A DNA stretch of 64,000 nt, taken from NCBI RefSeq assembly GCF_901709675.1, contig NC_051108.1:8630926-8694925 (forward strand), given 5' to 3'. The stretch comes from Syngnathus acus. Lineage: Eukaryota; Chordata; Actinopteri; Syngnathiformes; Syngnathidae. The notes under the pieces are model-generated. The model was given only the letters and a program-made list of their open reading frames with translations. It made no database searches and was not told the DNA's origin. A program made the position numbers and the translations under genes. This document shows positions 10,022 through 20,056 of this stretch, in pieces (position 1 is the first letter of the stretch; each line of letters begins with the position of its first letter).

Positions 10022-10818
10022 CCGTAAATTCCGGACTATAAACCGCACCGGACTATAAGCCGCACCAGCTAAACTTGGGTAATGTTTTAGTTTTTTTCTT
10101 ATACAAGCCGCACCGGACTATAAGCCGCACGTGCACACGCGTTTTTTACAAAGAAAGACCGTTCACAGAAAGCCTTTTTAAAGTTTTAATAACATACTTT
10201 AACATGTCTTTCTAAACATTGCCTGTGACGCAGCAGTAGTACCGCAGCAACACGGAAGTGTGCACCCGAGTTATTAACAAAGAAAGACTGGACACAGAAA
10301 GCTTTTTTAAAGTTTTAATAACATACCTTAACATTTCTTTCCAAACACTGCCCGTGACGCGGCAGTAATGCGGCAGTAATGCCGCAGCAACACGGAAGTA
10401 ACACAAGACTAATAGGGCTGGATTAAAAAAAACATACCCGGTAAAAGTCACTGAGACGCGGCGGTAACACAGCAGCAACACGGTAGTACAGCACCAACAG
10501 GGCTCGTTAAAAAACATACCAGTAAAAGTAAAAAAAGAGCTTCATCGTCTTCATCTTCCTCCTTCCACTGAAACCATCGAAGTTTTCCTCCTCAGCGTCC
10601 GATTGGAATAGCGTTAGATATCCTTCGCCTCACACTTGCTCAGTCTCTCTTTCGTCGTCGCTTTTATGCATTTCTTCGAGTGTGATGAGGGTCTGTTCAT
10701 GCTAATTTTATTCATGCACGAAGCGCTAAATTACATTAAACTAGTGAGCGACACGTATAGCTTCAGAGTAGACGGGACCACGAAATAAAGAAAAGGGTGA
10801 CGCAACCGTCTTGACAAA

Positions 10819-11214
10819 CTAGCACGTCTTCTTCGGCGCATTATCTCTTCTTCGTCTGTCTCGCTCTTGCTTCCTTCTAGAGCGCCCCGGAGGCCGTAAA
10901 AATCCATAAATACGCCGCGCCGCCATTTGAGCTCTATTTCCCTCTTTGACAGCCAAATCGATTGCTTTTAACTTAAAAGCTGCATCAAATGCATTTCTTC
11001 GTGTGTTTTCCATGAGGGTGTGTGCGTGATGCGCGAAATGTTCAAAACACAAACTAGCACGTCTTCTTCGGCGCATTATTTCTTCTTCGTCTGTCAGCGA
11101 GACAGACGAAGAAGAAATAATAAGAAGAAGAATAATAAGAAGCAAGAGCGACTTGCTTCCTGCTAGAGCGCCCCCTGGAGGCCGTAAAAATCCATAAATA
11201 CGCCGCGCCGCCAT
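10819..11214 (-). pseudogene. pogo-like transposase N-terminal fragment
   Basis: About residues 65-95 of this frame read TRRNAFDAAFKLKAIDLA followed by KEGNRA, which resembles the helix-turn-helix start of fish pogo/Tigger (CENP-B-like) transposases. The frame then enters a duplicated segment (AARRIYGFLRPPG appears twice) instead of the DDE core. Only the DNA-binding start survives and no catalytic domain is present. It could not support transposition. Confidence 0.65.
11075..11121. repeat. Perfect 21-bp inverted repeat, 5-nt loop
   Basis: Arms 11075-11095 and 11101-11121 are exact reverse complements around AGCGA. Transcripts from either strand would form a strong hairpin. Confidence 0.85.
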
Positions 11215-11464
11215 TTAAGCCTCGGGGTTCAAAGTAACCTTCTGAATAAAATGCATTAAAAGTTCACGTTCATTACAACTTGTTTTTGGTGAGCAAAATG
11301 TCAGAAGAATTGAATTTAAATGCTGATTGATTGGGTTTTAATACAATGCAGATGGTCCAAACAGCGCCACTGCTTTGTGTAATCTCTGAGTCACATGGCA
11401 GAGTAAGAGAAAGGGTTTAGAGCCCTTTGACGCAGGTCACCTAGCGTGCATTCCTACTAAAGCT

Positions 11465-12801
11465 CATAATATCATCTGGCGAATGTCCGCTCCCTGGCGA
11501 ACAAGATGGACGAACTGCTGCTCCTCACTTCAAGGAACACGGACTTCAGCAGATCCGCCGCGCTGTGCTTTGTGGAAACGTGGCTCAGCGAACGAACCCC
11601 CCACCACGCCGTGGAGCTAGCCGGGTTCAGGCTAACGCGAGCAGATCGCAGCGCGGAGCTCTCCGGAAAATCAAAGGGAGGTGGTCTCTGTTTCTACATT
11701 AATGAACGTTGGTGTACTGATGTCACGGTGTTGAAAGAGTTTTGCAGCCCTCTCCTAGAAACACTTTTCATAAACTGCCGGCCGTTCTATTCACCACGGG
11801 AGTTCTCCTCGATCGTCATGGCGGCTGTTTACATCCCACCACACGCACGTGCGAGTGAAGCCACGCAGATGCTGGCTGACCAGGTAACAGACATGGAGAA
11901 ACTTCTACCAAACTCACTAATCATTGTTCTGGGTGATCTTAACAGGGCGAACCTCGCACACGAACTGCCCAGATACAGACAGCACGTAACGTGTCCCACC
12001 AGAGGGGCACAGACTCTCATCTGGAGCTGAACCCGCTCAAGACCGTGGAGATGACAGTGGATTTCAGGCGAGACCCTTCACCACTTTTACCCCTCACTAT
12101 CCGCAGTAATACTATTCTCTCCACAGACACCTTCAAGTTCCTGGGAACCACAATCTCTCGCGACCTGAAATGGACCGGCCTCATAGACTCTGTCCGGAAG
12201 AAGGCCCAGCAGAGGCTGTACTTCCTGAGACAGCTCAAGAAGTTCAACCTGCCGCGAGAGCTTCTGAAGACCTTCTACACTGCCATCATCCAGTCTGTCC
12301 TCTGCACCTCCATCACTGTCTGGTTTGGATCAGCCTCCAAACAAGACAAGCACAGACTGCAACGGACAATCAGGACTGCAGAAAAGATCATTGGAATCAA
12401 CCTCCCATCTATCCAAGACTTGTACCTGTCCAGGACCAGGAAACGTGCAAGGAACATCTCTACAGACCCTTCTCACCCAGGTTGCAGTCTGTTTGAACTA
12501 CTCCCCTCCGGACGGCGTTATAGAGCTCGGTACGCCAAAACCAGCAGACACAGAGACATCTTCTTCCCCCAGGCTGTTGCTCTGATGAACTCACACCACT
12601 CATAGAGTCTCAGAGTCATTACTGTGCAATAACATCCTGCTCTTCACACCTTTTTGAATTTGTCTACACTGTTTTTGCCATTATTCACATGTCCTGAGTG
12701 TTGTTAGTCACCTAAATGTTGAACAGAGGGTGTGTTTTACCGAAGTCAAATTCCTTGTTTGGCACGCTCAAACATGGCGAATAAAAACTCTTGAATCTTG
12801 A
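11465..12801 (+). mobile_element. Internally deleted L2/CR1-like LINE
   Basis: A 5'-truncated LINE within the pogo-like element. The coding sequence jumps from endonuclease to the RT C-terminal part. The 3' tail reads 'ctcttgaatcttgaa'. A copy of the last about 125 bp recurs at 12940-13067. Confidence 0.85.
11506..12604 (+). pseudogene. LINE endonuclease joined to RT tail by deletion
   Basis: 11506-12030 encodes an apurinic-like endonuclease of LINE type (FVETWLSERT; SGKSKGGGLCFYIN; LGDLNRANL). At about 12015-12025 the sequence passes, in another frame, into the post-palm part of an RT (LELNPLKTVEMTVDFRR; FKFLGTTISRDLKW; QQRLYFLRQLKKFNL; SGRRYRARYAKT), ending near 12602. The RT fingers and palm, including the catalytic YADD/FADD box, are absent. 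It can only be a dead copy. Family: jockey-superfamily (CR1/L2-like), not resolved further. Confidence 0.85.
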
Positions 12802-12939
12802 ATAATAGTCACAAGCAACACAGCCAGAATAAGCAGCAGCCATAGTAGTGTTTCAAAATAGTATTTTTGTTGTTGTTTTTTTCTTCAAGATACCGCAGTG
12901 TATAAAAGTGAAAATTATTATTTTTTTTTTGTTTGTTTT

Positions 12940-13067
12940 TGCCATTTTTCACATGTCCTGAGTGTTGTTAGTCACCTAAATGTTGAACAGAGGGTGTGTT
13001 TTACCGAAGTCAAATTCCTTGTTTGGCACGCTCAAACATGGCGAATAAAAAACTCTTGAATCTTGAA
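12940..13067 (+). repeat. Second copy of LINE 3' terminus
   Basis: About 125 bp, nearly identical to 12677-12801 ('cacatgtcctgagtgttg' through 'ctcttgaatcttgaa'). It is either an independent very short LINE insertion or a local duplication. Confidence 0.75.
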
Positions 13068-13183
13068 GTGATCAAGTCATCACAAAAATCACGAAAAAAT
13101 CCTTATATAAGCCGCACCTGACTATAAACCGCAGGGTTCAAAATTTGGGAAAAAAGCAGCGGCTTATAGTCCGGAATTTACGG

Positions 13184-13207
13184 TACTTATCACTATACGA
13201 TCATGGC
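13184..13207 (-). pseudogene. tRNA-His 5' part, split by a pogo-like element
   Basis: The minus strand reads GCCATGATCGTATAGTGATA, the acceptor and D arm of tRNA-His. The remainder is at 9988-10021 beyond the 3.2-kb insertion. Confidence 0.8.
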
Positions 13208-13793
13208 TTATATGCGGAATCATAAAATGAATTCAAAACCTTTAGGATCTTCAGCCAGGACACCCAGGCAGACCATGAAAGAATGTTGATGTTAAAATGT
13301 TGGTGGAATTATCCAACTGCGCAGATCCGATAATCCCAAAGATTTGGGGTGAGACAACATTGAAAAAACGTTTTTCTTTGTTGACAGTGTCACTTCTTTT
13401 GTGGCTTATCTCTTCTTCGTTTCACATCTAAAGTATTGTATCATACTACCTTGCGGCTTATACCACACCGTACATACCATATCATGTCGCCCATACAACT
13501 CATGCATGAGATGCGGTGGCTGAGATATTCAGGCCATTGTGCTCTCCACTCATCATTTCATATCACATCCTCGCCGGATTTTCATTATCTTCACATCCAA
13601 AGTATCTTGGCACAACGTACATAATGTGATGTGTCAACACAAGTTGTCCACGATGAGGTGGCCGAGAGTTTAAGGCGATGGATTGATAATCCGCTGTGCT
13701 CTGCACGCATGGATTCCCATCCTCGTCGAAGGGTGGTTTTAAATCTGTAATCTGTCTTGTATTTGACTCAACATAGTAATATTTATACTCTTT
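13208..13793. other. No gene; paralogue of the 9.37-9.82 kb unit
   Basis: 13260-13395 repeats the sequence around the SINE at 9.4 kb without the SINE. The rest (13400-13790) shows no recognisable feature. Confidence 0.4.
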
Positions 13794-13860
13794 GGCGGCT
13801 CGGTGGTACACTGGTTAGCACGTCCGCTTCACAGTTAGGAAAGTGCGGGTTCGATTCCAC
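13794..13860 (+). repeat. tRNA-like SINE head
   Basis: Has an A box (GGTGGTACACTGGTTAGCAC) and a B box (GGGTTCGATTCC) like a widespread fish tRNA-like repeat. Downstream sequence does not continue as a recognisable SINE. Confidence 0.5.
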
Positions 13861-14108
13861 CAACGGCTGTTGCATGTTGTTGATGATGTCTGTTGTTGGG
13901 TCAGGAAAACTAAGATGTGGAGTAACGGTTGGTTCTTTATTGGCAAGATCTTGGGTTGTTTAATGGCTGGTCAATGCACATGGCACTTCAGCAGATGTAA
14001 CAACACTAGGTCAGGTCTCCAGGTCAGAAGGTTTTATACTGTCCGGAAAAGGCGGGAAAGCTTCACCTGACCATTTGGTATCTATGTGTATTGGAGAGTC
14101 ACTGCCCT

Positions 14109-14117
14109 GTGTGTGTG

Positions 14118-14163
<46 letters not shown>
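14109..14163 (+). repeat. (TG)n microsatellite
   Basis: About 27 TG units with one interruption (TGTGCGTG). Confidence 0.95.
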
Positions 14164-14165
<2 letters not shown>

Positions 14166-14279
14166 CCATCAGCACACAGGGCGTGTGATGCGTCAGTGCA
14201 GTCGTGTTGGAGTCGTAGTGCCTGTAGTTTGTGCATGCTGCATGCTGCGTCTGCTTGCCACTTTTCTGCTTTCAGCTAC

Positions 14280-17200
14280 CGCCACCGGCTAGCCCTCTGT
14301 TTCCGGGGGTGAAAAGAGGAGCCGAGTGTATAAGCCGGTACACAGCCTCTCCATTGCCAAGACTTGCACACGCCTCCTCGTGGCCACACACGGCAACTGG
14401 CACCTTGTGGTCCCAGGCTAAGTTGTGCAGGATCTCGGAGCAGCAGTGGGCCCCAGAGATGTGGCATGTAGGCCCACCGGTGTGTGGACACGCCCTACTG
14501 CCCATCAACCACTGTGGGTAAACAGCTCCAGCTATGGGTAAAATAGTGAAGACCTCAACGGTGGACCAGGCGGAGGATGATAGCTGACCTAAGGGGTGGC
14601 GTCACAACGGCTGGGAAGGCGGATGAAGGCTGCAGCAGAAAAGGGTCACCAGTCGCCTTGGTCTCCTTGCCACTGGACTCTGACCCCGATCTGTCAAGGA
14701 CAGTGTGGTGACTGTCTGTGCACCAGTCTCCCCACTTTAAACAAAGTCACGCACAGGCGTCTTTTTCAGGGAGTCCACCTTACATCCCGGATTAAAGTCC
14801 TGTGGCGACCAGTAAGTGGCAACGGGGGCAGGATTGTGAAGTCTGGAAGCCCCTAGTCACAAGCTGGCACATCAGGCCGTGGATGTTAGATGACGGCAAC
14901 AGTTCTTAGTGCTTATGCACCTACCCTCGTTTCCGATGAGGACAAAAAAGAGGCCTTATATGCCTGTCTGGATGAGGTATTGTCAAAAATCCCCAAGGAG
15001 GACAAGATTATTAGATTGGGAGATTTCAATGCCAGAGTGGGCCGAGACCACCACCTCTGGAAGGGCACCATTGGAAAGGAAGGCATTGGAAACATCAACT
15101 CCAATGGGGTTTTGCTTCTTAGCAAATGTGCTCAATACGACCTTACCATCACCAATACCATCTTTCGCCAGAAGAACAAACTCAATGGTTCATGGAGACA
15201 CCCTCGTTCTAAACAATGGCATCTTATTGACTATGTCATTGTCAGGGCCAGGGATCAGCGCGACGTGAGCATCACAAAAGCCATGATGGATTCAGAGGCC
15301 TGCTGGACAGATCACCGCCTGATACGATCCACGATGTCCATCAGACTCAAGAGGAAGAGGAGACTGCAAAAGAAGCTGAGCCGGCAGAGACTAAACCTTG
15401 AGACCCTGAACAAAACTGCCGCCCTGCAGCAGTTTCAGGCCTCTCTTGGAGAAAGCCTCAATCAGGAATACCCTGAGGACATTGACGAACACTGGAGCCT
15501 GCTCAAGTCTTCCATCCTCGACACCTGCCGTGCCACTCTCGGGTACAAGGCCAGAAAGCATCAGGACTGGTTTGATGAGAACGACACGGAGATAGAACAG
15601 CTCATCTCCAAGAAAAGGGAAACCTTTCGTGTCTGGCAAAATGACATCACCTGCACAGCAAAGAGACAGGCTAACTCCAGAGCCAAGGCTGACGTCCAGA
15701 GCCGGGTGAGACAGATTAAAAACTCCTGGTGGACAGAAAGGGCACTGGAAATCTAGAGTTTGTCAGACTCTGGTGACACCAGAGGCTTTTTCAGCGCTAC
15801 TAAGGCTGTCTACGGCCCAAGCCATCGCGGCCAAAACCCCCTACGCTCTAAAGACGGGCAGGAGCTGTTGAAGGACAATGAGTCCATAAACAACCGGTGG
15901 AGAGAGCACTTTCAGGAACTCCTCAACCGTGACAGCACAACTCAGTCAGATTTCCTCAGTCACATCCCTCAGAGTCCCATCAGGGAAGACATGGGTGAAC
16001 CTCCCACTTTAGCAGAGGTCCAAGATGCCATCAGGAGCCTGAAGAACAACAAGGCCTCTGGGCCAGATGGGATCCCAGCTGAGGTCCTAAAGGAAGGTGG
16101 AGTAGAGCTCCAGCGCCACCTCCATTCCTTCTTTCTGAAGGTCTGGGAAAAAGAAGTACTCCCCTCGGAGCACAGGGATGCTCTGATAGTGACCATTTTC
16201 AAGAAAGGGGACAAAGCGGATTGCGGAAACTATAGGGGCATCTCGCTCCTTTCAACAGTTGGCAAAGTACTTGCTCGTGTTCTTGCCAATCGCCTACTGC
16301 CACTGTCTGAGGAAGTTCTCCCAGAATCGCAGTGCGGTTTTTGCCCATCTAGAGGCACTGCAGACATGATTTTTACAGCACGCCAACTCTAGGAATAATG
16401 CCGTGAGCATAAACAGCCTTTGTTCATGGCTTTCATAGACCTGACAAAATCCTTCTGAAGTATGGTTGCCCGGATAAATACGTCAGAATACTGCGTTTAT
16501 TACATGACGGAATGACAGCCACAGAGCTCAACAACAGCTCCTTGACTGAGCCTTTCACTGTAGAGACAGGGGTCAAACAGGGATGCATCATTGCACCCAC
16601 CCTGTTCTCTGTGTTCATTGCCGCCATACTCCACCTCATCAACGAAGAACTACCACACGGAATCCCAATTTGGTACAGAACTGATGGCAGGCTCTTCAAC
16701 CTTAACAGGTTCAAAGCCAAAACCAAGATCAGAACCACCACGGTCGTGGAGCTTCAGTATGCAGACGATAATGCCATTGCAGCACACTCTGCAGAAGACC
16801 TCCAGGGCATCCTGAACTCCTTCGCTAAGGCATACAGAGCCCTGGGTCTGACCGTGAACATCAAGAAGACCCAGGTGCTACATCAACCCCCACCCAACCA
16901 GCCATCTACTCCGCCCATCATAAATGTGGACAACACTGCACTTGAATATGTTCACCACTTCCCCTACCTCGGCTGCCTTCTCTCCTCCAAAGCGGACATT
17001 GACTCTGAGGTCAACCATCGCCTGAGCTGTGCCAGTGGAGCGTATGCCAGACTGCGGAAAAGAGTCTTTAAAGACAGAGACCTCCGGGTTGACACCAACC
17101 TCCTGGTTTACAAAGCTGTGGTTCTCCCCACCTTACTTTATGTGGCAGAATCATGGACAACCTACAGCAGGCAACTAAGAGCTCTTGAACAACACCACCA

Positions 17201-17760
17201 GAGAACCTTGAGGAAAATACTCAGGATCAAATGGGAGGACAGACGCACAAACATCAGCGTTCTGGAGGAAGCCAGGATACCGAGCATCACCACCTTAATA
17301 ATGCAGCACCAACTCCGATGGACAGGACATCTCATCCGCATGGCTGACACCCGCCTCCCCAAACAGATGTTATACTCCCAGCTGGAGAGAGGTCCGCGAG
17401 CCCCGGGCGGGCAAAAGAAACGTTTTAAGGACAACCTCAAGACCAGTCTCAAGAAATTCCAAATAACATCTCAGGACTGGGAGCGCATCGCCTTGAACAG
17501 GAACTGCTGGAGGGTAGCGGTGCAAGAAGGGGCAGCACATCATGAAAAGGAACTCCGCCGTGTCCCAGAAACCAAACAACAACTCCGTAAGGAAAGACAA
17601 AAACAGGCTCCAGCACGACCACAACCCACCACCACTTTCCCCTGCCCACACTGCACAAAAATATGTGGATCCCGGATCGGCCTCTACGCCCACCTGCGGA
17701 CCCACAAGTAGACGACCCTGAGAAGAAGACAGTCATACTCGTCCCGAGTGTCCGCCGATG
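14280..17760 (+). mobile_element. RTE/I-like LINE with C-terminal zinc finger
   Basis: The coding region spans 14890-17711 with about 600 bp of 5' leader. The leader segment around 14470-14520 (AGGCCCACCGGTGTGTGGAC) is shared with the 5' region of the RTE element at 60180-60240 (minus strand). The 3' side runs into (TG)n. The clade was not resolved. Confidence 0.75.
14890..17711 (+). pseudogene. LINE endonuclease-RT polyprotein, inactivated
   Basis: 14890-15756 is the endonuclease (RLGDFNARVGRD; HLIDYVIVRARDQRD; CFDP2-like type). An in-frame TAG at 15754-15756 separates it from the RT start (15760-16392: NNKASGPDGIPAEVLK; TIFKKGDKADCGNYRGISL). A second TAG at 16390-16392 stops this. Around 16440 a short deletion removes part of the palm after FIDLTK. 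The frame recovers at 16512-17711 with GVKQGCIIAPTLFS and the catalytic YADD box (ELQYADDNA), then the thumb, and ends in a C2H2 finger (CPHCTKIC...HLRTH). Both stops fit C-to-T changes of CAG. Three lesions make it a recent pseudogene. Confidence 0.88.
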
Positions 17761-17762
17761 AT

Positions 17763-17794
17763 GGTGTGTGTGTGTGTGTGTGTGTGTGCGTGTG

Positions 17795-17826
<32 letters not shown>

Positions 17827-17890
17827 AGAGCGAGAAAGAGTGCGAGAGAGAGAGAGAGAGAGCGAGAGAGAGCGAGAGCGAGAGAGAACG
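17763..17890 (+). repeat. (TG)n followed by (GA)n microsatellite
   Basis: TG units to about 17826, then AG-rich units to about 17888. Confidence 0.95.
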
Positions 17891-17899
17891 CTCAACCGT

Positions 17900-18378
17900 A
17901 GCGTGCCGCCGACCGCCCAACTGCACCGCGCTGGTCGCATTATTGTGACAGAGCCGTCGCTGAAATTTAGAAAATATTTTTAAAGTTCTGATGTACTTTC
18001 TAAAATTTAAGTGGATCTCAGTGCGCAGGGAGCTTAATTTGGTGCGGTCGGGCAACCGCAGCGCGCCGGGCGCTCACTGTCGCATTGCTTAAAGAGCGCC
18101 TTTGTGTTTTAGGATGGCTTTACTGCTCCCACTTGCTTTCTTTGGAGGCATGATTAGGGGTTAATACAATCCTCAAAGTAACGAAATTACAATAACGAAC
18201 GGAGTCAGTCGGCATCCGGGCCGCGCGGTCGGGTTTTCTCGGGTCCTTTCGGCTCATCTTGCGAGGTTCAACCTCCGAATTTTGTTGGACAACCGAAGCA
18301 AAAAAATCTCGAATTTTTTTGTTCGAATTCCGATTTGTTCGAGAACCGGGACGTTCGAAAACCGAGGTTTGACTGTAC
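17900..18378 (+). mobile_element. DNA-transposon remnant ending GACTGTA
   Basis: 17900-18090 is the inverted counterpart of 36715-36900. The end at 18330-18378 (GTTCGAAAACCGAGGTTTGA then CTGTA) matches the end at 37080-37102 (GTCGAAAACCGAGGCTTGAC). Both resemble TIRs of Tc1/mariner or Tigger-like elements. No transposase was seen. Confidence 0.5.
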
Positions 18379-18590
18379 TCCCAGACTTCCCTGCCACTTG
18401 TGCGCTGTACAGAAAGCCAATTATGGGACTAAATTGGAATAGCTGGTCTCTGGACACTGGAAAAGCTGGTTTCAGATACCCAGCAATTGACACATTAGCA
18501 ATTAAAAAAAAAAGAAGAAAAAAAAAAAAAAAAGAATTCAAAACTTCTGGCTCCCACACCAGCATATGCCTGCCATGGTCTGGACCTTGT

Positions 18591-18662
18591 GGTTCCATAG
18601 TGTAATGGTTAGCACACTGGACTCTTAATCCACTGATCCGAGTTCAAGTCTCAGTGGAACCT
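18591..18662 (+). tRNA. Array unit 1: Gln-body tRNA, anticodon CTT
   Basis: The 7-bp acceptor stem is perfect (GGTTCCA/TGGAACC). The body resembles tRNA-Gln but the anticodon loop is CTCTTAA (CTT, Lys). One mismatch in the anticodon stem (C/C) and one in the T stem. Pol III function is unproven. Confidence 0.55.
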
Positions 18663-18753
18663 CAACCTTTTTGGCATTTACCTATTCCTATCTATACTGC
18701 TTGTGAGCTGCTCTATAAAACCATATATGTAACTTCCATGAATTAATGGCATG

Positions 18754-18825
18754 AGTTCCATAGTGTAGTGGTAAGTGCTCTGGACTCTCACCCCAGCGAC
18801 CCGAGTTCAAGTCTCAGTGGAACCT
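18754..18825 (+). tRNA. Array unit 2, anticodon CTC
   Basis: 72 nt. First acceptor pair A/C is mismatched. Anticodon arm CTGGA-CTCTCAC-CCCAG has an A/C mismatch next to the loop. T arm CCGAG-TTCAAGT-CTCAG. Confidence 0.5.
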
Positions 18826-18915
18826 CAACTATTTTGGCATTTGCCTATTCCTATATATATGCTTGTGAGCTGCTCCATAAAACCATATACATAACTTCCA
18901 TGAAACAATGGTGTG

Positions 18916-18987
18916 GTTTCCATACTGTAGTGGTTAGTGCTCTGTACTCTCACCCCAGCGACCTGAGTTCAAGTCTCAGTGGAACCT
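18916..18987 (+). tRNA. Array unit 3, anticodon CTC
   Basis: 72 nt. Acceptor GTTTCCA; anticodon stem CTGTA is weakened relative to the other units. Confidence 0.45.
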
Positions 18988-19079
18988 CAACTATTTTGGC
19001 ATTTACCTATTCCTATCTATACTGGCTTGTGAGCTGCTCCATAAAACCATATACGTAACTTCCATGAAATAATGTCGTG

Positions 19080-19151
19080 CGTTCCATAGTGTAGTGGTTA
19101 GTGCTCTGGATTCCCACCCCAGTGACCGGAGTTCAAGTCTCAGTGGAACAT
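19080..19151 (+). tRNA. Array unit 4, anticodon CCC
   Basis: 72 nt. The loop reads TTCCCAC, giving CCC (a Gly reader) in a Gln-like body. Acceptor CGTTCCA is mismatched at both ends of the stem's outer pairs. Confidence 0.45.
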
Positions 19152-19244
19152 CAACTATTTTGGCATTTACCTATGTATATATACTATTTGCTTGTGAGCT
19201 GGTCCATAAAACCATATACGTAACTTCCATGACGTAATGCCGTG

Positions 19245-19316
19245 GGTTCCATACTGTAGTGGTTTGTGCTGTGGACTCTCACCCCAGCGACTTGAGTTCA
19301 AGTCTCAGTGGAACCT
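19245..19316 (+). tRNA. Array unit 5, anticodon CTC
   Basis: 72 nt. The 7-bp acceptor stem GGTTCCA/TGGAACC is perfect. Anticodon loop CTCTCAC; the first anticodon-stem bases read GTGGA. Confidence 0.5.
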
Positions 19317-19411
19317 CAACTATTTTGGCATTTACCTATTCCCATGTATGCTATTTGCTTGTGAGCTGCTCTATAAAACCATATAGGTAACTTCCATGGA
19401 TTAATAGTGTG

Positions 19412-19483
19412 GGTTCCATACTGTAGTGGTTAGTACTCTAGACTCTCACCCCAGCGCCCTGCGTTCAAGTCTCAGTGGAACCT
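19412..19483 (+). tRNA. Array unit 6, anticodon CTC
   Basis: 72 nt. Perfect acceptor stem; anticodon stem CTAGA weakened; T arm GCGTTCAAGT. Confidence 0.5.
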
Positions 19484-19587
19484 CAACTATTTTGGCATTT
19501 ACCTATTCCTATTTATACTATTCCTATATCTGGCTTGTGAGCTGCTCCATAAAACCATATACGTAACTTCCATGGAATATTGGTGTG

Positions 19588-19659
19588 CGTTCCATAGTGT
19601 AGTGGTTAATGCTCTGGTTTCTCACCCCAGTGACCTGAGTTCAAGTCTCAGTGGAACCT
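19588..19659 (+). tRNA. Array unit 7, anticodon CTC
   Basis: 72 nt. Acceptor CGTTCCA; the stem and loop read CTGGT-TTCTCAC, retaining anticodon CTC. Confidence 0.45.
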
Positions 19660-19754
19660 GAACTATTTTGACATTTACCTATTCCTATCTATGCAATTTG
19701 CTTGTGAGCTGCTCCATAAAACCATATAGCTAACTTCCATGGATTAATGGTGTG

Positions 19755-19826
19755 GGTTACATACTCTAGTGGTTAGTGCTCTGGACTCTCACCCCAGCGA
19801 CCAGAGTTCAAGTCTCAGTGGAACCT
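19755..19826 (+). tRNA. Array unit 8, anticodon CTC
   Basis: 72 nt. Acceptor GGTTACA has one mismatch; A box altered (ACTCTAGTGG). Confidence 0.45.
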
Positions 19827-19921
19827 CAAGTATTTTGGCATTTACCTATTCCTATCTATACTATTTACTTGTGAGCTGCTCCATAAAACCATATAGGTAA
19901 CATCCATGAAGTAATGGCGTG

Positions 19922-19986
19922 GGTTCTGTAGTGTAGTGGTTTGTACTCTCACCCCAGCGACCCGAGTTCAAATCCCAGTGGGACCA
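19922..19986 (+). pseudogene. Array unit 9, truncated
   Basis: About 65 nt: the anticodon-stem 5' strand is deleted (GTGGTTTGTACTCTCACCCC). Confidence 0.6.
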
Positions 19987-20056
19987 AAAATATCTTATCC
20001 TTGAAAAATTTGCAACAGAGTTGCTCGTGTGCTCCCCCATAAAACCATATACCATA

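Larger units (their letters stand above)
10022..13183. mobile_element. pogo/Tigger-like DNA transposon with TA duplication
   Basis: The ends are inverted repeats: CCGTAAATTCCGGACTATAA at the left and its complement (TTATAGTCCGGAATTTACGG) at the right. TA lies on each side (10020-10021, 13184-13185). The transposase is reduced to an N-terminal fragment (10819-11214). A LINE is inserted at about 11465-12801. The interior holds a duplicated 55-bp block (near 10880 and 11165) and a perfect hairpin (11075-11121). Confidence 0.85.
18591..19986 (+). repeat. Tandem array of nine tRNA-like units
   Basis: Nine tRNA-like sequences start at 18591, 18754, 18916, 19080, 19245, 19412, 19588, 19755 and 19922, a spacing of 162-176 bp. 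The spacers are homologous too (CCATAAAACCATATACGTAA; TTTTGGCATTTACCTATTCC), so the unit is tRNA plus about 95 bp. Most units carry anticodon CTC. Confidence 0.9.

Noticed and set aside
17449-18055. Open frames through (TG)n/(GA)n
   Set aside because: Composition artefacts (poly Thr-His, Ser-Leu).
18591-19986. Possible CRISPR array
   Set aside because: Repeat unit folds as a tRNA and the spacers are homologous to each other, unlike CRISPR spacers; host is a vertebrate.
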